NCBI GenBank assembly: GCA_963969365.1
Contig: OZ017755.1
Span: 2,542,001 to 2,606,000, forward strand
Reading direction: 5' to 3'
Length of the DNA: 64,000 nucleotides
Source of the DNA: Asterochloris sp. CNOR1
Taxonomy: Eukaryota; Chlorophyta; Trebouxiophyceae; Trebouxiales; Trebouxiaceae
A program made the translations under genes and the position numbers. The notes beneath the pieces are model-generated. The model did not search any database, was not told the origin of the DNA, and worked only from the letters and a program-made list of their open reading frames with translations. The first letter of the stretch is position 1; each line of letters opens with the position of its first letter. This document shows, in pieces, positions 12,201 through 21,387 of this stretch.

Positions 12201-13766
12201 GCACTGGGCAGGTGAGGCTCGCCTTCATTGCAGCCTGCCAAAGGGCGCAGCTGCAAGGGGTCTGCTGGGGCCCCGCTGGAAAGGCTTCTGCGTGCTCTTC
12301 TGCTTGTGTTGCTTGCCCGAGTTGCGCAGGTTGTCTGTACTTCACAATGAAACTACCAAGCTTCAGAAAAGTGTTTCAGATCACAAGCACTCTGAGGGCA
12401 GCATGGGCAAGCGAGGTCAGCTCATAGGGCAGCAGGCTTTTCAGTCTGCTGCTTGGCATGTGCAACACGCTCTTCTCCCAATCTATTCAAGTACTGCAGA
12501 GACAGTCTGGATTCCATTTGCCGTTTCCTTTGCTGCAGGCGGGCGAGGTGGCTGACCAGACTCTCAGCATGCCCTGACCCATCCCACGCTCTCCCACAGT
12601 CGCCTGTGCCACCAGCACCCGTGTGGCTGATCAGGCCCTGCAAATTCTGAACCATCCTGGTTCCCTTTAGATCACCCATGTGACCAGCTGTTCTGCAGGA
12701 GGGCGAGGTGGCTGAGCAGACCCTGCGTGCCCTGACCCGCAAGTTTGGGGGGAGCGCCAAGGTCTGGCTGCGCCAGATGCAGTGGCACCTGGCGCGGGGC
12801 CAGGGGGAGCAGGCCCGCAAAACCCTCGACCGGGCCCTCAACGCGCTGCCCAAGCGCAAGCACATCAAGGCAAGCTGTTGCCCCTGGCCGCCCAGTGCTG
12901 GGGCTGTGGGCCATGCATTGCCAGCGTGCATCAGACTGCCAAGACTGCAGTCCTGACCTCAGGTGGCAAGGCTGCCGCACAGCAAGCACCCTGTCTGGCG
13001 CGCCCCCCTTCTGCCGGGGCCTGATGCCACGCTGGCCTGCCTGCATTGCCCTGCCAAAGAGCACGGGAGACATATGCTGCTGCCAAACTGTAGCTCAGCA
13101 CAGACCCTGCATGGCATCACTCCTCCCACCAATGGCACCGTGCAGGCAGTCTTCGATGCCCCTTGAGAGGCCTAGCAGACCAGTGCTGAGGTGCTACTTT
13201 GTGCTGATCTATCCAGCGCGCCAGCAGCAGCAGCAGTTGCATAGCTCTCTACATGTGCAAGCCATCACCCATGAGGCACGATAACTGTGCTGGTCTTGAC
13301 AGTGAGCCAGCAGCAGCAGCAGCAGCTCAAATAGCCCCATGACTGTGCAGGTCATCACCCGCGGCGCCCTGCTTCACTTCAAGATGGGCAGCGAGGAGCG
13401 GGCGCGCAGCCTGTTCGAGGGGTGCCTGCGCAACTACCCAGCCCGCCTGGACCTGTGGAGCCAGTACCTGGATCAGGTGGGCTTGGCCCCTGCCTTCATA
13501 CAGCCATACACAGCAGAGTTCCGTCTGAAGCTGTTGGATGCATGCCTCAATTTGCCTGTTTGCCATGGCTGCAGGAGATCAAGCTGGGCGACGCACAGCG
13601 CACGCGGGCTCTGTTTGAGCGCGCCATCCACATGCAGCTGAAGGCCAAGCAGATGAAGTTCCTGTTCAAGCGCTACCTCCAGTACGAGCAGCAGCATGGG
13701 GATGAGGCCACAGTTGCACATGTCAAGGAGGCAGCGCTTGCCTACGTGAACGAACATGTCGAGTAA
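265..13766 (+). CDS. RRP5: RRP5/PDCD11-like rRNA processing protein, 5' partial
   Basis: This is a nucleolar RNA-binding factor of the small-subunit processome that is needed for 18S and 5.8S/25S rRNA maturation. Exons supported by frame and splice phase include 265-362, 599-778, 1285-1542, 1794-1909, 2294-2450, 3283-3507, about 3936-4134, 4858-5131, 5461-5630, 6051-6301, 6579-6750, 7103-7278, 7953-8170, 8631-8737, 9576-9713, 10266-10455, 11230-11500, 12040-12211, 12699-12869, 13351-13476 and 13575-13766. Repeated S1 (OB-fold) units are seen, for example around 1340-1540, 5461-5630, 7103-7278 and 7990-8170 (GKIKRVEAFGVFVQL, then a SELSDDFV-type end). An acidic linker at 9576-10455 leads into HAT/TPR helices (VWIQYMAFLISLGEVEKAR; KFNIWVAWLNLE; GSEERARSLFEGCL), the order expected for RRP5. 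The stop is at 13764-13766. The N terminus lies outside the window. Two donors are GC (2451, 12870); the second is confirmed by phase. Confidence 0.93.
2776..3360 (+). repeat. Five-step ladder of decayed exon-start copies in an RRP5 intron
   Basis: The acceptor TGCAG plus following exon-like sequence recurs with apparent exon starts at about 2776, 2902, 3022, 3154 and 3283; only the last is the used exon. Steps are 126, 120, 132 and 129 bp. The copies at 3022 and 3154 still match the real exon over GGAGCAGCCTG-like and GCCCTG-like blocks. The upstream CCAGCAAG and CTGCCT..GTGCAG tracts are also repeated. Confidence 0.8.
8510..8680 (+). repeat. Three-step ladder of an RRP5 exon start, about 60-bp period
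   Basis: The start of the exon at 8631 (GGGTGCGAGCAG followed by a GTCCTGGAGGTTGACCAGGA-like block) is preceded by copies at about 8571 and 8510. Each copy follows a TG(T/A)TGCAG- or GATGCAAG-like acceptor. The middle copy is nearly identical over about 35 bases. A copy of the 3' edge of the same exon, with its GTAAG donor, lies about 119 bp downstream, ending near 8856. Confidence 0.85.
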
Positions 13767-13922
13767 AAACCCTCCCCAAGCCTGAATCAAAATTGCGTTT
13801 TCTCGGTAAGTGCAGACAGGATACTTCATGTAGCAAGCCTCACAGTATCAGATATGATCTCAGAAGGGAGCAGCGCTGGGTACTCATGCGCTTTCACCTC
13901 ACCATTGCCATGTTGCTGAGAC

Positions 13923-13927
13923 TGTAA
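13923..13927 (+). terminator. Candidate TGTAA polyadenylation signal for RRP5
   Basis: TGTAA, the usual chlorophyte poly(A) signal, lies 157 bases after the RRP5 stop. It is a single pentamer, so support is modest. Confidence 0.4.
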
Positions 13928-14191
13928 GCTGACGCGCAATGCAGCGGCAGGTGCTCTGGCAGTGGGCACCGCATCTGTGGCAAGACATCAGACAAGCATG
14001 TGGGAGGAACACAGGACAGTTGTGGGCTGGCCACCAGGCCAGATTTATATTTATACCGAGTGTCAAATGTCTAACCCTGTCCCCCTCTGCTGCTTGCAAG
14101 GAGTGAACATGCTCTAAGGGCACCAATCTTCCAAAGTAGCTCAAAGAAAGGTGCAACAATTTGGTGTGTCCACTCCAGGAGGCCCCGTCTG

Positions 14192-14194
<3 letters not shown>

Positions 14195-14222
<28 letters not shown>
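14195..14222. repeat. (AT)n microsatellite
   Basis: An uninterrupted run of about 14 AT dinucleotides in the intergenic spacer. No gene function is implied. Confidence 0.97.
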
Positions 14223-14226
<4 letters not shown>

Positions 14227-14690
14227 TGTAAATCCAACATGGTCTTACCGCACTCCCAGCCATGGCTCTGAGCCACTTGAGCACGCCCGTCTGGCGTCCA
14301 CCAGCCACCGTCTGAAAACGCTTGGGCACACCTGACATGCACCTGGTTTGGCTGATCATAGTCTTTTCAGCCTCCACCAGGCCTGAGGCAGTTTCAATGT
14401 CAAACAGGGAAGACCCAGCAACAACTCTAGGCATGAGTCCCCCTCTGGAGCTAACGTCAAACAGGGAAGACCCAGCAACAACGTCGAGTTAATGTCATGA
14501 AGCCACCTCAGGAGCTAATGACTCCCGTATAAGCTGCTGCTTAGTACAAATCTGGAGCCCCTCGTGCACAGATGTTCCAACCATCCAGCTGCAGACGCCA
14601 ACAAAGCCCGTACTCATTTCGGGCTGGCCCTAATATAGGCCACCTGATCTGACGCGTCAACGGTCTTGTCATCCCGCACCGGGGAGGAGA

Positions 14691-14836
14691 TTGGGTGCGC
14701 CCCTGCCTCCGTATGCCCTACGTCGTATTGCTCGGAAATTTGCACTGACAGCAAACCTGTGCCTTGTCAACGGTGCAGTGGCCCTTCCTGCACATATTGC
14801 ATCTGACATTGTCAAGCTGTCCATTATGAGCTGCTG
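14691..14836 (+). pseudogene. Decayed copy of the ankyrin gene C-terminal end
   Basis: Read from 14691, this encodes a tail collinear with the last 48 or so residues of the ankyrin protein ending at 17366. Both contain APLPPYALRR and VALPA.IASDIVKLSIMSC, and both end with TGA at the same place (14834-14836 here, offset 2530 bp). Most differences are substitutions. No ankyrin repeats are preserved upstream, so this is an orphaned 3' fragment rather than a gene. Confidence 0.75.
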
Positions 14837-15054
14837 ACATTCTGCTGTTGACTCTTGCCCTTACAATGGCGATTCTCCACCTCCCTGTCGTTTGTTGTGC
14901 TCAACTAACTCAGTGAAACGCTCTGCAGATGTGTGCCTGTCCAGAAGACCTCACTGTTGCTTTGGATGAACAGGCATCAAGTTGCAAGAAACTTGTTGAA
15001 TTCTCAGTTGATAAAGGGAAAATGGATGGACAGGGTGGAGCACTGGGTAACTCA

Positions 15055-15315
15055 TCACTTGTGGGTCTCAGCAAGCTTTGCAAGCTCATCTGTCTCAGCC
15101 CCCATCATCTCACCACCGCGCATATAGCCCGCAAACACTGTCAATAAACAGACCAGACAATTGGCAGGAGATTGACATCAGCAGAGCTCAGGGTCAAGGC
15201 AAGGCCTGGGCAAACTCAGAAACAGGCCTTGTTGCCTTTCTCATGAGCTGGAACCCCACGTGGGGGCCACCTTCCACCCCAGGCTCTGCCCATGAGTGCT
15301 TCTCCTTCTTGTTGC
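15055..15315 (-). pseudogene. Decayed copy of the thioredoxin f 3' exons
   Basis: On the minus strand this matches the last two exons of the thioredoxin f gene at 17599-17891 (offset about 2544 bp). The terminal exon copy reads GAETDELAKLAETHK-stop against GAKIDELKKLIETHK-stop in the gene. The preceding exon copy begins NKKEK but has lost the structural Pro loop (GGPHVGF in place of VAPTFH). No CGPC-encoding exon is nearby. Together with the ankyrin fragment it marks one tandem segmental duplication. Confidence 0.75.
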
Positions 15316-15951
15316 ACGGCACAGGTGATCTTGGCAAATTTGATGATGCTGTCCCAATGCTTACCACTCCACTCCAGTATGTGATCCTCCCCTACAAGCT
15401 GCTGTCCAGTACAGGGCTGCGTCTCACGCTCCCTGAACCTTCACCATGCAGCTGCACATGATGTGCAGTGTCCACCGCCCTAGACGTCAGATGTTGCCTC
15501 TGCAAGCAGAAGTGTCAAGCAGTCAGGCACATATGTTCAGAGGTTTGCATCACTCAGCCAACTCAACAGCAGACTGTCTTCAGCCACCCTTCGACGGCAT
15601 ACTTTAGTGAATAGTTTGGTTTGCTGCAGCTTGTCCTTTAGGGCCGGATCGACAAGCTGGCAGGGCAGTGCTGGTATCTGTGCACGCAGTCACTGTAGCC
15701 AAATGATGGGTGTACCCTCATTCAACATCAATCTCGAGCTGTGCCGCTCTGCCCGAGGCGTGCTGTGATGAGAGGCTGTAGGTCACCAGATTGGATGTGT
15801 AGGTCTGCCAGCACTTGTCTCGGCCATGTGAGCTCACAGTGAGCTGCCAGCTACGCTCTACACTGATGGTGAGCGCACTGCAGCCACGATTCCCAGTCTC
15901 AGTAATTTGAGACTCAATGGTGGCAACTTAAGGCAATATGCGCTGTGACAG
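15316..15951. other. Unassigned spacer upstream of the ankyrin gene
   Basis: No family-recognisable coding sequence was seen. Upstream exons of the ankyrin gene, including its ATG, may lie here, but I could not assign them. Confidence 0.4.
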
Positions 15952-17366
15952 GCACTGTTCCAACTAGACCCGGAGGATGTGGCTTGTGTGAAGGCTCTGA
16001 GCCTTGCTCTTAACCAGGTAACAAGCTGTAGACTCGGTTGCATTTGCTCCACTCCCACAAGGTAACTTGGTGGAAGCACTTTACCCTCATCAATGAAGAA
16101 ATGCACCTTGCAGTGTCTCCGGCTACTCGTGGGCAGGTCTCATGCCTCCAGTCAAGCCATGCATGCCCCTCCACAGTATCACTGTGGAGTATGTCCTGCT
16201 GTGAAGCACTGAAATCACCCTTAGGAGCTTTGTGCAAGCAGCCGCACACCAAGTCCTTGCAGGTGCCCCCACTGCAGAGATGCGTTCTCCAGCATCGCGC
16301 ACTGCTGTTTATATGGCTACCTGCCCAGCCTCGTTTCTGCAAGGGGGCAAAGCCAGGGTCTTGGTGAAGCAAGACGCCACCCTGGATCTGCTGTCATACA
16401 TGCAGGCAGGACAGTGGTCTTTACAATGGTACCACTCCACATGGGTACCTCTCATGCTGTATTCACTCCATCCCTGCTGACCGCATCTGATGCCTGCAGG
16501 GTCTGGAAGTAGTCTTCAGATTGGAGGGCGGCACTCTCTTTCTAGGGGACGATGAGGCAGAGCATGTTGTGGACTGGGGCAAGGGGGTCTGCCGTGCAGC
16601 TGCTCACCTGGGTGCGCTGGGTGTTCTGAAGTGGCTGCAGCACCACGACAACCCCTACATCTTCGGGCTCGACATGTGCACCTTTGCGGCGGCAGGCGGC
16701 TCTGTGGACGCCCTGCGCTGGTTGCGCGGCCACCACTGCTACTGGGATGCGAGGACCTGTGAGGCAGCTTGTCAGGGGGGGTCCCTGCCCACGCTGAAGT
16801 GGCTGAGACGCAACGGGTGTCGCTGGGATGGGAGATCGGGGCAAGCTGCCGTCGCAAGGGGCGACCGCGAGATGCTCACCTGGCTGCACCAGAACGGTGC
16901 ACCCTTCACCGAGGGCACTGCTCAGACAGCTGCGTGCCGCGGACACCTGCCCACTCTTACTTGGCTGCACCAGGCCGGCTGCCCATGCGATGCTCGGGTC
17001 CTGGTGGCTGCCGCAGAGCAGGGTCATATTGAGATTTTGAAATGGGGCCGCCAGCATGTGGTGCCCCCCATCCCCTGGACTTATCCAGTCGCCCAACGTG
17101 CTGTTGAACACTCTCAAATGCCATGCCTTGAGTTTGCAATTGCGCATGGCTGCCGCTGGTGGCCCTTGCACAACGCCCCAGAGTTCCCCTGTGACGACAT
17201 GCTGATGTGTTGTTGGAGGTTGCGTGCACCCCTGCCCCCCTACGCCCTCCGCCGTGTGGTTCAGAAGGTCACTGTCACAGCAACCCTGTGCCTTGTGAAA
17301 GGTGCAGTGGCACTTCCTGCACCTATTGCGTCAGACATTGTCAAGCTGTCCATTATGAGCTGCTGA
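15952..17366 (+). CDS. Ankyrin-like repeat protein (5' exons unresolved)
   Basis: The large last exon, 16501-17366, starts after a CCTGCAG acceptor. A short exon at 15952-16017 encodes 22 residues (LFQLDPEDVACVKAL) and joins it in phase 0. The protein carries about six degenerate ankyrin-like units of roughly 28-33 residues with the pattern A...G....LKWL...GC.WD, for example LKWLRRNGCRWD and LTWLHQAGCPCD. This Trp/Cys-rich form is common in algal and giant-virus ankyrin proteins. The role is probably protein-protein interaction; no catalytic domain is visible. The frame opens with TTG, not ATG, at 16521, so the true start must be upstream. The gene is convergent with the thioredoxin gene, and its 3' end is duplicated at 14691-14836. 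Confidence 0.75.
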
Positions 17367-17492
17367 CATTCTGCTGTCAGCATGTCAGGGCTCTTGCACG
17401 GAGCCTTGCTTCTGTAGTGACAGTGGCCCATCACACCCCTATTGTGCACTGCGCTGAGTGTTGAATGCTCTGCAGATCAATGCCTGATTGAA

Positions 17493-17497
17493 TTACA
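17493..17497 (-). terminator. Candidate TGTAA poly(A) signal for thioredoxin f
   Basis: TTACA on the plus strand (TGTAA on the minus strand) lies about 100 bases beyond the thioredoxin stop codon. Confidence 0.5.
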
Positions 17498-17598
17498 TCA
17501 CTTTCTGCCTTCACGATGATAGGGAGTGGGTTGCATGAGGTTTGATGTGAGAATGTCTTCTCGCATGGATTTGAAAGAATAGGATGGGTTGCCACTTA

Positions 17599-18892
17599 TC
17601 ACTTGTGGGTCTCAATCAGCTTTTTCAACTCATCTATCTTGGCCCCTGTCATCTCAGCAACCTGCACATTACCCATTACCCAGCGCCGTTGACAGACACA
17701 CCAAACAGTTGGCAGGAGATTGTTACCAAGCAGGTATCATGGAAACGGCAGGGGCCAAGCAAGCTGCAGCTTACCTTGTTGCCGTTCTTCATGAGGTGGA
17801 ATGTGGGTGCCACCTTCACACCCAGGCTCTGCCCAAGCTGCTTGTTCTTCTTGTTGCAGTCCAGCTTGTACAGCCTGATGTCTGGCTGGTCCTGCATGAC
17901 AGCAGTAATAACCAAGATCAAAGATGCTGAACCCTCATTACGGCCATGTTACTTTGCTCAGGGGTAGCGGCAGCAAGCAACTCTATTGTACTGGCCACTT
18001 GAAGTGATACATGCAGTTGTCTGCTGAGCTTGAGGTGCAGGTCAGGCATGACCTGCTCATGCTGGCAGCAGGCACCTAAGCTGGGATGAACGATTATGCT
18101 GCCCCCAGGCCAAGGGGTGAGGAGGCACCACTCACCTCCTGCAGCTGCTCCAGCATGGGCAGCATGACTTTGCAGGGTCCGCACCTGCAGTGACAATGCA
18201 GGCAGCCACTGTCAGCACGCACATGGGACTGCGGATTGATGCAGGTACACAGCACAGGGCTACCAACTGCTGCCATATCAGTGAGTGAGGAGGGGCTGCT
18301 GTCAGGTGGGCTACTGCGGGCAGAGCAGGCTGGGAGCAGCCACAGAGAGGCGGACCAGCAGGCAAGAGTGGCCTCTCATGCTGTGAAGTCACTGTGTCAA
18401 CCTCAAGCCAGGTTTGCCCATCACCCCAAACAAATGCTGATGACGTCTGGCAGGCCTGAAGGGCCGCTTGACCAGCAAAGTTGACTTCAGGTAATTCAGC
18501 CCCAAGGGCCCCCCAGCCTGCAGGCTGTCTTGCCCGCTTCCCAGAATCAGCATCAGCAGACCCCCTCAACAGCTGCCTAGCATAGCAGAGCATTGGGTGA
18601 TCAAGTTGATGACCACCACCTTGCCTCAACCAAGCCCAGCTCCCTCATACATGAAGGAGTACTCCTCAGCTCGAGAACGCAACCGTAGGTGATTGACTGC
18701 TTGACCCCTTGTGCCCCCCAAGCCAAGACCTCTCAGCACAGAGTCTTCCCAGAGCAAAAACCCACCACTGTGTGTAGAAGTCAATGACCACCAGCTTGTC
18801 CCCAGCATCCTTGAGCACCTGGTCGTAGTTGTCGCTGTCGATCTCTTGCAGGCTGGAGGTGGTCTGGCCGGCCGCTGCACGTGTGCGCATCC
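17599..18892 (-). CDS. TRXF: Plastid f-type thioredoxin (transit-peptide exon unresolved)
   Basis: A disulfide reductase that, in the plastid stroma, passes electrons from ferredoxin-thioredoxin reductase to Calvin-cycle enzymes. Exons in gene order are 18766-18892, 18136-18184, 17775-17891 and 17599-17661; all phases agree. The active site YTQWCGPCK is split by an intron within the Trp codon. The TQW before CGPC, the LDCN motif and the VAPTFH cis-Pro loop, followed by a GAKIDEL helix, point to the f type rather than m, x or y. Residues MRTRAAAGQ at the start of the second or later exon look like the end of a transit peptide. The upstream exon or exons with the start codon are not identified. 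The mature domain is about 115 residues, the normal size. Confidence 0.9.
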
Positions 18893-20279
18893 CTGGATCA
18901 GGCAAGATATTGATATGCAGCTGCTGTGCACCTCAAGGTTGTAAAGCGAATGCGTGGGCATTGCAGGATGAGACAGGCGCGGCGCTGCCCTGCACAGAGC
19001 ATCTGCTTTGGTACCATCCTGACAGCGGCACACAAGGTCCCCACAGGCACGCTCTGCATGCAGCCGCTCAACTTTAGGGCTGCCCAGATGTGAAACCAGG
19101 ACACCCAGAAGCTGGGCCTCAATCCAGCAGCCTGGCAATGCTGGCAGGACAAGCACACAGCACTGCCTTCACGTGCACGCAGTGAGCGCGCACGGCCAGG
19201 CCGAAAGGGCTCAGGTTGCACATACTGCGGCAGCAGGTTGTGCAGCCACAGGAAGGAGCACATCGCTGCAGGCAGCAGAGTGCAGTTGCTGGTAGGCGTG
19301 CAACAGCATGGCGCGCCAGCACTTGACTGATTCCAAGCAGTGCAATTTGATGGTGCAGACAACAGGAGGAGGTGTCACCAGCAAGATGCCTCTGATGCCC
19401 CACGTGGGCTGTCACAGCCACCTGGCACTGCAGCCTGGGTGCCTCCAGCAACAGCCGCACAGAACAGCCAGGGTGCCTACGTGAAGCGGGTCCAGAGCCT
19501 GACTTGAGCTCCTGCTCATGCTCGGCCAGTCGGGCTGACACGCCCTGCCTCATCTCCTGCATGCTTCTGAGCGCATCGTCCCTGCCTGATGCTGCGCACA
19601 AGCCTGAGGCCTGCAGACCAAGATGGGAGGACACACTGGTTGCGCTGCATGAGTCAGATGGCTTCCCAGATGTGGCCTGCCAGGGTGCCAATCCTGCATC
19701 CCACCAGCTCACCAGGTGTTTTAGGTGGTGCGCAACAGATGCACGCTGCAGGGCACTGGTTGAGCCAGCCACTCTTGGAAGGCGCAGATCAGCATTGCTG
19801 TGCACCAGTGAAGTCCTCTGGCCAAGACCTGGCAGGGAGGTGTGCATGGTCGGGATAAAGCGCTGCGAAGCAGCTGACAGGCGCTGTGATGCAGCAGTCC
19901 GATGTCGGGGCCACTGTTCGCAACACAGCAAGACTATGGGTCCAGCACCGAGAAAACGCAGGATATGCCAATGTCGCCCTATCGAAGCCAACCTGACATG
20001 CTGCATGGTCTACCAGAGCTGCAGAGGGTGTCAATGTGTGTCGTAGCAGCTAAGTCATTGATCAGGGTGCCATCCGAGATCCACAACTTGACACATGCTG
20101 GCTTTGCAGATGTGCCGCCCAGACAAGAACTGTGAAAGTGCAGTTCAGAGGTTGCTGCTAGCTGCAGTCATCCATGCGTTGTCTAGCAACAAGGTGTCCC
20201 CTGTACTGGCGCTTACACCTGTGCTAACAAAATGCTGCTGCCAACAGAATCCCTGAGTGCCCGCTGCGCAGGCCAGTCC
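18893..20279. other. Unresolved region; may hold the 5' exon of thioredoxin f
   Basis: A long open frame on the minus strand (19119-20006, 295 codons) overlaps another on the plus strand (19504-20046). Neither resembles a known family. One stretch starting MHTSLPGLGQRTSL (near 19850, minus) is Ser/Arg-rich, ends at a GTGAGC donor near 19705 and could be a transit peptide, but its phase does not join the next thioredoxin exon directly. Confidence 0.3.
20213..20217 (-). terminator. Candidate TGTAA poly(A) signal for the unrecognised minus-strand gene
   Basis: TGTAA on the minus strand, 63 bases after the proposed stop at 20280-20282. This supports a gene end here. Confidence 0.45.
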
Positions 20280-20828
20280 TCAGTGAGGCCCAGCGTCTGC
20301 CCAGATCATCTTCATAAATGCAATCTGAAGGCCCTCTGGCAGGCCTGCCACCTCACGCTGAAGGCCATGACTTCCCCGCGCAGCATGCAGCCGTGTTGTG
20401 CTGCAACAAATCACATGTCTGTGCACTTGTCACCTCCTCGATTGTGACGGTCCCTGTCTCAGGCTGCGTTCCCTTCAGCTGTGGAGCATCTGAGCAACAC
20501 CCTGGGCTGCTGAGCGGCCCTGTTGGTCTCATGCTGCGCCTCCGGCATTGCCTTCTTCTCAGTCTACACCTGTGCCTGCTGTTGTTTCCTGTTGTGAGCT
20601 GACTGGCACAGTGCTGGCAAGGTTTTACAGTGCAGGTCAACCCCTCAAGGACAGCCAGTTCCCAGCAGGCATCGTCGATGAGAAGTTGGTCACATCAAGC
20701 TCATTGAATATTTCCTCAGCACCTCATGTAGTTGCCGGCGTCTTTGCTCACCAGGCAGTATGTGAAAGGTGTCGAGCGTGGCTTGTCGGCCATGAAATCG
20801 TCCAGAGAGGGCCACCTGAACTTTTCCA
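20280..20828 (-). CDS. Unrecognised gene, C-terminal exons
   Basis: I do not recognise the family. Three pieces look coding and have sound splice sites. The exon 20752-20828 encodes a segment containing KFRWPSLDDFMADKP, with a GTGAGC donor. A 45-base piece near 20448-20492 encodes LKGTQPETGTVTIEE. The last exon, 20280-20357, encodes REVAGLPEGLQIAFMKMIW..AGPH-stop. The last two join in phase 0. A further middle exon (TEKKAMPEAQHETNRA-like, near 20540) is possible. Upstream exons toward 21.0 kb are not resolved. It lies behind thioredoxin f on the same strand and diverges from the antiporter gene. Confidence 0.4.
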
Positions 20829-21387
20829 CTGACATGATGTCATGGGCACCACCAAATGTGCATGTCTGGTGCAAACATGCTACAGACTTGGAAATCCAGC
20901 AGTCCATCTGATCTTGACCCAATCTTCTGTGGGGAACATTCATGTCGCACTGCTGGAGGAAATTAATCTGGGCGCTGAGGCAGGATTGTGCATTATGGGC
21001 ATGTAGGCCTGCAAGGTGTGCCTGGCTCACGTTGGTGCTTGCTCTGTTGAGTCTTTACAGGCTACACTTGGGGCAGAGTAGGGCTCAGTGAACTAATTTG
21101 TGTTTCCCCTCCCGTTCTTGCCCTCCGACTCAGTTTAACACCCATCACACAGCATCATCATGACCCCATGATCTACTGCTTCACTCCCTTGCGCAGCCGG
21201 GGGCACCTGCTGCCATGAGAACGTCAGGCTAGCTCTCTTATGTGGTCTGCGCCCTTGAGGGCCTTCGCAGCTGCAGCTCATCTTTGGGCTTACAACTTGT
21301 CAGAATCTGTTGCAAAGCACTGCTGACGGACGAATTTCACCTCTCAAGAGCAGAGGAGAAAATTAAGCCTCCAGGCAGCAGGCCAGC
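20829..21387. other. Divergent spacer upstream of the antiporter gene
   Basis: It probably holds the 5' end of the minus-strand gene and the promoter and 5' UTR of the antiporter. No TATA box or other defined element was recognised. Confidence 0.4.

Larger units (their letters stand above)
13767..14690. other. Intergenic region downstream of RRP5
   Basis: No convincing exon was seen here. It contains a TGTAA motif, an AT microsatellite and a short direct repeat: the block around GGAAGACCCAGCAACAAC occurs at about 14408 and again at about 14467, roughly 59 bp apart. Confidence 0.6.

Noticed and set aside
14000-15000. Transposable element in the spacer
   Set aside because: No terminal repeats, transposase or reverse transcriptase motifs were found. 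The repeated material is explained by duplication of neighbouring gene ends.
16521-16523. Start codon of the ankyrin frame
   Set aside because: It is TTG within an exon that is open upstream to an acceptor at 16500, so it is not the translation start.
19119-20006. Minus-strand open frame of 295 codons
   Set aside because: There is no family resemblance, a competing 180-codon frame lies on the other strand, and GT/AG signals within it suggest that at most part is exonic. It is kept only as an unresolved region.
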